DNA of 7,341 nucleotides, taken from DASXTS01 sp036505275. GTDB taxonomy: Bacteria > Actinomycetota > Actinomycetes > Mycobacteriales > Pseudonocardiaceae. Position 1 is the stretch's first letter. Each line of letters begins with the position of its first letter. This document shows, piece by piece, positions 1-5,248 of this stretch. The stretch lies in NCBI GenBank assembly GCA_036505275.1, contig DASXTS010000303.1:1-7341 (forward strand), written 5' to 3'. The notes below the pieces were generated by a model that was not told where the DNA came from, ran no database searches, and saw only the letters and a program-made list of their open reading frames with translations. A program made the position numbers and the translations under genes.

Positions 1-22
1 GACTGTCGGTCTGCTGACGCCT

Positions 23-976
23 CTATTGACTACCTGGAAGAAAGCCGATGGCATTACTGTCTGGACACCATCTCGGAGCACGGTGAAAGACAATGGCGCC
101 GAACGAGGATAGTGGCGGATTCAATGAGCTGATCTCAACAACCTGCGGTAGGTATTTGTATTCGAAATGGGTCAAGTGCAGCGCGGCGGCAACGATGTCG
201 CCGATCCGTCCGGGGCTGGCGGTGGTGTGACGTAGCGTTTTCCAGCGTCCGACCAGGATCGCGAAGCCGCGTTCGCCTTGCCAGCGTAGGCCGCGCAGCA
301 GCCGGTTGTAGGCGCGATTGTCGACGGCGAGTCGGCTGCCGTCGGTGGGCTGCTTGACCGGGGTTTTAATGCCGTGGCCTGCGCTTTCGTAGCCGGAGTC
401 GGCCAGCGCCGGCAGGTCGAGCTCGGCGGCGGACCAATTCAGCGCAGCGGTCACGCCCAGCTCGCGGGCGCAGCTGGTGTCGTGCAGATGCCCGGGCAGC
501 GCCGCCGACGTCCAAATGGGTAGCCCGTCCGGGCGCATGACCGCTTGAACATTCGCGCCGAAGTCGCGGTGCTTTCCCGAATACCAGGCGTTGATGGTTT
601 CGCCCTTGACGCTGAGCGTGGTCTCGGTGAGCCGGTCACAGTCGAACAGTTTCCCGTCCAGGATGACGTGGGACCAGCCGTCGGCGGCCACCCGCCGCAG
701 GGCGGTGTGCAGATCCTGTGCCTGGGCCGCGAGGACGGCAATGCCCTCGTCGCGGTAGCGGTACGCGGTGGCCCGGGAGATGCCGAACCCGGCGCCCAGT
801 AGGGTCAGATCCTCACCCTTGCGGAACCAGACCAGCACCAGTAGCGCCTGGTAGAAGCAGGTCAACGCGCGGGTACCGGTGCGGGTGCCCCGAGCCCGGC
901 GTTCGGCGGCGAGGAGCCGACCGAGGTACTGCACCAGTTCCCTGGGGACGTCGACCATGGCACGATAGCCAATCAC
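23..976 (-). CDS. IS5-family DDE transposase, catalytic residues intact
   Basis: A 317-residue protein that should cut and join the ends of its own insertion sequence. Near residues 56-80 there is a helix-turn-helix-like stretch (LTLLGAGFGISRATAYRYRD). It is followed by a DDE core: first Asp in VILDGKLFD (about D107), second in LADSGYES (about D193) and Glu in WQGERGFAI (about E235), the layout of IS5/DDE_Tnp_4 transposases common in actinomycetes. The GTG at 976 is chosen because GAGAGGG (minus strand, 983-989) lies 6 nt upstream; an ATG at 958 is the alternative. After LTHFEYKYL, where I would expect relatives to end, the frame runs on for about 40 residues with no family likeness, so the tail may be read-through into flanking DNA. 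I could not find matching terminal inverted repeats, so the element ends are unmarked. The family call is from memory of the family, not a search. Confidence 0.85.
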   Translation of the reverse strand: MIGYRAMVDVPRELVQYLGRLLAAERRARGTRTGTRALTCFYQALLVLVWFRKGEDLTLLGAGFGISRATAYRYRDEGIAVLAAQAQDLHTALRRVAADGWSHVILDGKLFDCDRLTETTLSVKGETINAWYSGKHRDFGANVQAVMRPDGLPIWTSAALPGHLHDTSCARELGVTAALNWSAAELDLPALADSGYESAGHGIKTPVKQPTDGSRLAVDNRAYNRLLRGLRWQGERGFAILVGRWKTLRHTTASPGRIGDIVAAALHLTHFEYKYLPQVVEISSLNPPLSSFGAIVFHRAPRWCPDSNAIGFLPGSQ

Positions 977-1127
977 GTGGAGCCCTCTCGAAGACGTAGC
1001 TATTCACCGGGGACGGTTGGCTTCCCGCCGTGGTGGGAGCGCATGTTGATGGGCCAGCCGGTGTTCGCGGGCTGGTGGCGGGTGATTTTGGTGGCCGGAG
1101 CGGCCGGGTCAGCCGGGGGGTCGGGTC
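977..1127. other. Interval between two transposase genes, no gene seen
   Basis: This interval probably holds the end of the IS66 remnant and the upstream edge of the IS5-type element. The minus strand carries the transposase ribosome-binding site (GAGAGGG at 983-989). In one frame the IS66 remnant would stop at a TGA at 1109-1111, which may be its original end after a frameshift. I see no RNA gene, terminator or convincing small gene. Confidence 0.4.
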
Positions 1128-1298
1128 GGGTCGTAGCCACGGTCCGGTGGTGAACAGTTCGACCAGCACGTCGAGGTGATCGAGGCCGTGTTTCGCGGCG
1201 GTGGACAGATATGACCAGATGACCGTGAAGTCGGCGAGTCCGTCCAGTGTGCGCCAGCATCCGCCGGCGCGTTGTTTGACCTTGACCGGTCGGATCTC
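1128..1298 (-). pseudogene. IS66-family transposase, C-terminal remnant
   Basis: A minus-strand stretch reads EIRPVKVKQRAGGCWRTL, then GLADFTVIWSYLSTAAKHGL, then a segment ending LFTTGPWLRP. This is the recognisable C-terminal end of actinobacterial IS66-type (TnpC-like) transposases, whose full proteins are roughly 450-550 residues. Only about 57 residues remain. The catalytic DDE core and the partner genes (TnpA/TnpB) are absent. The frame stays open on both sides, but upstream of the E codon (1298) it is antisense to ltrA-like coding sequence, and after WLRP it becomes low-complexity Pro/Arg/Thr. The family likeness therefore starts sharply at about 1298, which marks the junction with the ltrA fragment. 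It is a dead fragment with no expected activity. Confidence 0.75.
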
Positions 1299-1721
1299 AC
1301 GCTGCTGGCTCGCGCGGTAGGGCCGCGGCGCGCCCACCTCGCCCGCGACTTCAGCTATCTGCACCTGCCGCTCGTGGCAGGCGTCGTCTTCATCGCGGTG
1401 GGCCTGGAGAGCGTGATGAGCCATCCGCTGGAACACATGCACGGCGTCTACGCCGTTGCCCTGGGCGGCGGCGCGGCCCTGTTCCTGTTCGGTCTCAGCG
1501 CGGTCAGCGGCTGCCGCGGTCACCGCCCCCGGCTGGACCATCTCATCGGCGGCGTGGTCTGCCTATGCCTGATCCCGGCTTCGATCGCGCTGCCCGGCGT
1601 CGTCGCCCTGGTCCTGCTGGTGCTGGTGCTGGTCGTGGTGGCCGTGGTCGACCGCTCCCGCGGTCGCAGCGAGTCCGCGGCCCCGGACCGGCTCGCGGAG
1701 GCCACGACGGTCGAGGCCTGA
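1296..1721 (+). pseudogene. ltrA: LtrA-like (low temperature requirement A) membrane protein, C-terminal fragment
   Basis: About 140 residues matching the end of the LtrA family, polytopic membrane proteins of roughly 380-400 residues whose biochemical role is poorly known. The recognisable signature is LARDFSYLHLPLVAGVVFIA. Three hydrophobic segments follow: YLHLPLVAGVVFIAVGLESV; GVYAVALGGGAALFLFGL; and a long one from LIGGVVCLCLIPASIAL through the Val/Leu-rich run up to VVDRSRGR. The normal N-terminal two thirds, with the other membrane helices, are missing. The frame opens with a TTG at 1272, but this codon lies inside sequence that on the other strand encodes the IS66 remnant, so it is not a natural start and no ribosome-binding site is seen. 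The gene was probably cut by the IS66 insertion. The natural C-terminus and TGA stop appear intact. It is unlikely to make a working protein. Confidence 0.75.
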
Positions 1722-1730
1722 TTCTCCGAG

Positions 1731-1750
1731 GCTGACAGGTACCTCTCAGC
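1731..1750. terminator. Palindrome after the ltrA fragment, possible terminator or binding site
   Basis: GCTGACAGGTACCTCTCAGC is a 20-base inverted repeat with a single mismatched pair (C opposite C), and its central AGGTACCT is a perfect palindrome. It lies 10 bases after the ltrA stop and about 60 bases after the end of the convergent HK1 gene. As RNA it would fold with a GTAC loop. There is no U-tract, so it is either a U-less terminator, as is common in high-GC actinomycetes, or a protein-binding site. Confidence 0.4.
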
Positions 1751-1769
1751 GGCAAAGTCCGTCGCCCGA

Positions 1770-1782
1770 CTCGCGCTGCGAG
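1770..1782. terminator. Small hairpin downstream of HK1
   Basis: CTCGC-GCT-GCGAG forms a 5-bp stem with a 3-nt loop, 28 bases beyond the HK1 stop on the minus strand. There is no U-tract. It may help end the HK1 transcript, but a stem this short can arise by chance in GC-rich DNA. Confidence 0.25.
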
Positions 1783-1810
1783 GTAGGGGCGCGCCGCCGA
1801 TCAAACAGCG

Positions 1811-3589
1811 TCAACGTGGCGGCGTCGGATCACCGTCCCGGGGCAGCGGGATTTCCGCGTGTAGCCGATCGGGCGTGCTGGTCAGCCGGCCGCCGAGGGC
1901 GCCGACGCGGTCGGCGACATGCAGGTACGCGCCGGCTGGTGGGCCGGCCACATCGACGTCCAGGCGGTCGGCGCGGATCTGAAGTCGCACGTCCAGGCGG
2001 CCGGGGTCGCTCGGCCCGGATGCGGCGGCGGCCGCGTCCACTGCACCTGCGACCACCAGGTAGGCGGCGCGCTCGACCGGTGCGGGGAGCCGTTCCGCCG
2101 GCACCTCGGACAGTTCAACGGGCACGGCCGCCTGGTCGACCAGCGTCCACAGGGCAGGCTCCAGCCCGCCCTCCTCCAGCACGGCCGGGAAGATGCCGTG
2201 CGCCAGGTCGCGCAGCTCGCGCAGCGCGGTGCCGGCAGTCTCCAGCGCGCCGTCCAAGGCGGCCGCCAGGTCGTCTCCGGCGCTCTGCCGCGCGAGCCGC
2301 AGCTCGTAGACGACCGCCAGCAGGTGCTGCTGGGCCCCGTCGTGCAGGTCGCGTTCGAGGCCGCGACGCGCCGCGTCGGCGGCGGCCACCAGCCGGCGGC
2401 GGGACGAGGACAGCTCGTCGACCTGGGCGAGCAGCGCCGCGCGCAGCCGCTCATTGTCGATCGCCAGCCGGGCGGCGGAGCCGACGAGCTCGGACAGGTG
2501 GGCCGCCGGGTCGACGGCGCGGTCGTGCCGGAGCACCGCGATCAGGTCGCCGGCACGCCGGATCTCGGTGGTGGCGTGGCCCGGCGACGGCGGATCGACC
2601 GTCCGTCCGTCGGGGTCGACGAACCGGCCGGACGCGGAAAGCCAGTACGCGAGGTTCAGGTCCGGGTCGCCCAACGACCGAGCCAGCGCGGCGCGCAGCG
2701 CACCCGGCGCGGGCGCCACGCCGAGGTCCTGGGCCAGGCGGGACAGCGCCGCCCGGCGCCGCCGCCCCAGCACCGCGACGGCGGCGACGCCGGCCGCGAG
2801 GAGGATCAGCGCGGTGCCGCGGACGAGGTACGCGGCGGCGAACCAGGGGCGCGCCGGGTCCTCGGCAGGATCGTGCAGCAGCAGGACCGCATACGCCGCC
2901 TCGGTGAGGGCCGCCACCGCCGCCGGGACGAGAACGATCGCGTACGTCCGCCGGCCGGCCCGCGTCGCGCGGGCAAGCCGGGCCACGACGAGCGCGGCCG
3001 CGAGTAGGCCCAGTCCGATGGATGCCACCAGCCAGAGCACGTCCACGGCACGGGCCGCCGCCGGCTCGGCGCGGACGAGGAACAGGTTCACCGTGCAGTT
3101 GTTCCAGCAGTGCGGGTCCTGGAACGGGTCGTAGCTCGCCGCTCGGACCGCGCTCGCCGCGGCCGCCGCGACGTAGCCGGCGCCGACGAGCAGCCGCGCG
3201 CGGCCGGTGAGCCGTCCGGCCGGCGCGGCCAGCGCCACGTGCAGCAGGCACGGCACGAGGAACGGGAGAGCCAGCATCGAGGCGCTCCGGGCGGGTGGCG
3301 GTCCGCCCGACCAGCCGACCCAGATCGGCGCCAGCCAGGCGCAGACTAGGAGGAGCAGCGCGCCGACCGGGCCGGTCGGCTGCCCAGCGCCGAGCATCAC
3401 CGCAGCGACGAGGCCCGCGGCGGCGGTCAGCGCGACGACCGCGGCGGTGGCCGTGGCCGTCGCGTATCCGACGACGGCGGGCCGGTCCTCGACGATCACC
3501 AGGACGGTGGCGAGGAGGTACCCGGTCGCGATGCCGCCGGCAGCCAGCCGATACCACTGGCGGTCGGGTCTGGTCCGGGTATCGGCCAC
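1811..3589 (-). CDS. Membrane sensor histidine kinase homologue (HK1) with degenerate ATPase domain
   Basis: 592 residues from the GTG at 3587-3589. About eight membrane segments lie between residues 15 and 275. The loop between the fifth and sixth holds YDPFQDPHCWNNCTVN, two cysteines that could pair outside the cell. A linker (residues 280-380, DPDLNLAYWLSASGRFVDPDGR) shared with HK2 and a coiled coil lead to a HisKA_3 dimerisation domain, LERDLHDGAQQHLL, with phosphoacceptor H416, D417 and Q420. The HATPase_c domain that should follow is eroded. Where HK2 has EALANVAKH, HK1 has GAVDAAAAA; the DDGRGG box reads AGPPAG; the ATP lid is shortened by about eight residues; and the final GTGSGT is missing. 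ATP binding is therefore unlikely, although the frame is open throughout, so it looks selected rather than decayed. It may be phosphorylated by HK2 or act as a phosphatase or scaffold (inference). The TTG at 3640 would add 17 residues but lies inside the promoter repeats. Confidence 0.85.
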   Translation of the reverse strand: MADTRTRPDRQWYRLAAGGIATGYLLATVLVIVEDRPAVVGYATATATAAVVALTAAAGLVAAVMLGAGQPTGPVGALLLLVCAWLAPIWVGWSGGPPPARSASMLALPFLVPCLLHVALAAPAGRLTGRARLLVGAGYVAAAAASAVRAASYDPFQDPHCWNNCTVNLFLVRAEPAAARAVDVLWLVASIGLGLLAAALVVARLARATRAGRRTYAIVLVPAAVAALTEAAYAVLLLHDPAEDPARPWFAAAYLVRGTALILLAAGVAAVAVLGRRRRAALSRLAQDLGVAPAPGALRAALARSLGDPDLNLAYWLSASGRFVDPDGRTVDPPSPGHATTEIRRAGDLIAVLRHDRAVDPAAHLSELVGSAARLAIDNERLRAALLAQVDELSSSRRRLVAAADAARRGLERDLHDGAQQHLLAVVYELRLARQSAGDDLAAALDGALETAGTALRELRDLAHGIFPAVLEEGGLEPALWTLVDQAAVPVELSEVPAERLPAPVERAAYLVVAGAVDAAAAASGPSDPGRLDVRLQIRADRLDVDVAGPPAGAYLHVADRVGALGGRLTSTPDRLHAEIPLPRDGDPTPPR

Positions 3590-3625
3590 GGCGCCATCGT
3601 CGAACGGGTTAGTGGCTGGCCACAA
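3587..3625 (-). promoter_or_regulatory. Predicted leaderless promoter of HK1
   Basis: On the minus strand TTGTGG (3625-3620) is followed after 18 bases by GACGAT (3601-3596), then six bases (GGCGCC), then the GTG codon at 3589. A transcript starting 7 nt after the -10 would begin exactly at the start codon. The same arrangement appears at 7262-7296. Inferred from spacing only; the -10 matches the actinobacterial TANNNT form just at its A and final T. Confidence 0.5.
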
Positions 3626-3640
3626 TGTGGCTGGCCACAA
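3612..3640. repeat. Tandem 14-mer in the HK1/dctP divergent region, candidate operator
   Basis: GTGGCTGGCCACAA occurs at 3612-3625 and again at 3627-3640, a 15-base period. Each copy contains the inverted repeat GTGGC-TG-GCCAC. The first copy includes the -35-like element of the HK1 promoter (as TTGTGG on the minus strand), so a protein binding the pair would sit over or next to RNA polymerase. A third, partial copy lies at 7259-7273. Confidence 0.6.
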
Positions 3641-3691
3641 GTCGGCCGGCCCGGATACCGGGGTTCACCGCGATGTGTTGGTCACCGCTAC

Positions 3692-3716
3692 GACCGTACG
3701 TTCGGTCCCAACCGAA
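3692..3716 (+). promoter_or_regulatory. dctP promoter -10 with flanking inverted repeats
   Basis: TACGTT (3697-3702) fits the TANNNT -10 form and is framed by the perfect inverted repeat GACCG (3692-3696) / CGGTC (3703-3707). A second inverted repeat, TTCGGT (3701-3706) and ACCGAA (3711-3716), overlaps it and runs into the Shine-Dalgarno. The half-sites read ACCG, CGGT, ACCG. A regulator here would block the -10. No good -35 is seen at the normal distance, so the promoter may need an activator. Confidence 0.45.
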
Positions 3717-3722
3717 GGAGGG
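3715..3722 (+). promoter_or_regulatory. Strong ribosome-binding site of the dctP-like gene
   Basis: AAGGAGGG ends 7 nt before the ATG at 3730. It fixes this start, giving a standard lipoprotein signal peptide, over the TTG at 3625, which would add 35 residues and bury the signal sequence. It is the only strong Shine-Dalgarno in the signalling locus. Confidence 0.85.
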
Positions 3723-3729
3723 AACGACG

Positions 3730-5244
3730 ATGAGAATCCCCATGATCCGCGGTCTGGTGGCCGTGGCCGGAGTGCTGGCGCTCACCGCCGGGTGCACCGA
3801 GCCCGGCTCGAAGTCGGGCGGCGACCTACCCCTGACGACGTTGAAGCTCGGGACCTCGGACCCGCAGGGGCCGCGTCCCGGGGCAAGGGCGGTCGAGGAG
3901 TTCGCCCGCCAGGTGAAGGCGCTCTCCGATGGCCGGCTGGCCATCGAACCGGTGTGGGACGCGAACCAGGACGGCCCCCGTGATTGGGACCAGCAGGTCG
4001 CGCGCCAGGTCGTCAAGGGCAACCTGGACCTGGCGATGGTTCCGGCCCGAGCCTGGGACACCGAGGGCGTCACCACGTTCCGGGCGCTACACGCTCCGCT
4101 GCTGGTGGACTCGGACCAGCTGTCCGAGGCGATCGTCGGCGGGCCGCTGGCCGGCGAGCTGACGGCCGGGCTGGACCAGGTCGGAGTCGTGCCGCTGGTG
4201 CTGATGCACGAGGGCCTGCGCCACCCGTTCGCCTTCGACGGGCGGCGGCTGACGGCGCCCAAGGACTATGCCGGCGGTGGCGTCCGGGTTCCGCGTTCCG
4301 ACGTGAGCTATGCGCTGTTCCGCGCCCTCGGCGCGACCCCCGACGACTGGAACTCGGACGAGTTCGCCAACGGCGTGGCGAGCGGGTCGATCATCGGCAC
4401 GGAGTCGTCGTTCTCCGTGGCGCCGTCGAGCCTCCCGGACCGCGCGGTCGTCACCGGCAACGTGACGTTCTACCCGAAGGTGAACGCGTTGGTCGGCAAC
4501 CGGGCACGGCTGGACCGGCTCACCGAACGGCAACGGAAGATCCTGCGCGACGCCGCCACCCGGGTCCGGGACACGATGAGCCGGGATAGCAAGGACGACC
4601 CCGCGCTGGCGCGCGAGTACTGCGCCTCCGGCGGCGCGGCCGTCGACGCGAGCCAGGCCGACCTGCGCGCCCTGGAGGCGGCCGTTCAGCCGGTGTACGC
4701 CGAGCTCGCGCGGGACGCCGCGACCAAGTCACTCATCGACCGGATCCGGGCGGAGAAGCAGAAGCTCGGCCCGCCACCGGCCGTCGAGCCCTGCGGCACC
4801 CCGCAGGACGGTGACCCCGGCCAGGCCGGCGCCGCCGGCCCGCCGGAAGGCACATACCGCACCGCAACGCTGACCCGGGAGCAGCTGATCAAGGCCGGCA
4901 TCACCGCCGGGATGACGCCGGCGCAGGCCGAGACCGTTGTGCGCGGCATCGCCTCGTTCCCGGTCGCGTACGTGATGAAATTCGAGGCGGGCCACTGGGT
5001 GCAGTCGGAGACGGCCGACGGACGCACCTCGTTGGGCAGCAACGGCACCTACACGGCCGACGCACACACGCTGAAGATCTCCGAGCCCTGTTGCGGGGAG
5101 ACGGTGTTCGACTACACCCTGTACGGCGACGCCCTCACGCTCCGGTTCAAGGACGCCGATCCGCGGAACTGCCAAGCGGACGGCGACTGCCTCGGCGGCT
5201 TCCTGGTCTTCGAGAGCGCGCCGTTCGTCCGCGTCCGCGGGTGA
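3730..5244 (+). CDS. dctP: TRAP DctP-type solute-binding lipoprotein with C-terminal lipocalin-like domain
   Basis: 504 residues. The signal peptide MRIPMIRGLVAVAGVLALTA ends in lipobox LTAGC, so Cys22 should carry lipid and hold the protein on the outer face of the membrane. Residues about 36-345 look like a DctP (TRAP solute-binding) domain: TTLKLGTSDPQG opens it, VKGNLDLAMVPA follows, and GGGVRVPRSDVSYALFRALG holds Arg186, at the place of the arginine that binds ligand carboxylate in this family. A Pro/Gly-rich linker (348-373) leads to a second domain (374-504) beginning EGTYRTATLTREQL. It ends as a run of beta strands with cysteines (C354, C454, C455, C481, C487) and resembles lipocalin-like domains on other actinobacterial binding proteins. 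DctP proteins are usually about 320-350 residues, so the extra domain is the oddity. DctQ and DctM are absent. It diverges from HK1 and converges on HK2 with 4 bases between stops. The ligand is unknown, perhaps an organic acid. Confidence 0.8.
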   Translation: MRIPMIRGLVAVAGVLALTAGCTEPGSKSGGDLPLTTLKLGTSDPQGPRPGARAVEEFARQVKALSDGRLAIEPVWDANQDGPRDWDQQVARQVVKGNLDLAMVPARAWDTEGVTTFRALHAPLLVDSDQLSEAIVGGPLAGELTAGLDQVGVVPLVLMHEGLRHPFAFDGRRLTAPKDYAGGGVRVPRSDVSYALFRALGATPDDWNSDEFANGVASGSIIGTESSFSVAPSSLPDRAVVTGNVTFYPKVNALVGNRARLDRLTERQRKILRDAATRVRDTMSRDSKDDPALAREYCASGGAAVDASQADLRALEAAVQPVYAELARDAATKSLIDRIRAEKQKLGPPPAVEPCGTPQDGDPGQAGAAGPPEGTYRTATLTREQLIKAGITAGMTPAQAETVVRGIASFPVAYVMKFEAGHWVQSETADGRTSLGSNGTYTADAHTLKISEPCCGETVFDYTLYGDALTLRFKDADPRNCQADGDCLGGFLVFESAPFVRVRG

Positions 5245-5248
5245 CCGG

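Noticed and set aside
1..1020. Terminal inverted repeats of the IS5-type element
   Set aside because: I compared the sequence before the transposase start with the left edge of the window and found no convincing match; the shared 7-mer CGGTGAA is not in a believable position.
813..1541. A long minus-strand frame of 242 residues
   Set aside because: Only the middle part (about 1128-1298) has family likeness, to the IS66 C-terminus. The rest is antisense to the ltrA fragment and to the IS5 transposase, with shadow-like composition.
1816..3349. Long plus-strand frames opposite HK1, up to 363 residues
   Set aside because: They are rich in Arg, Pro, Gly and Ala with no motifs: antisense shadows of a GC-rich gene, whereas the minus strand holds clear kinase motifs.
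3590..3640. TTG at 3640 as HK1 start, adding 17 residues
   Set aside because: Those residues (MWPATLWPAT) merely translate the tandem promoter repeat, there is no Shine-Dalgarno, and the GTG at 3589 fits a leaderless promoter.
3625..3729. TTG at 3625 as start of the binding protein
   Set aside because: It would put 35 residues before a textbook lipoprotein signal peptide. The ATG at 3730 has a strong ribosome-binding site 7 nt upstream.
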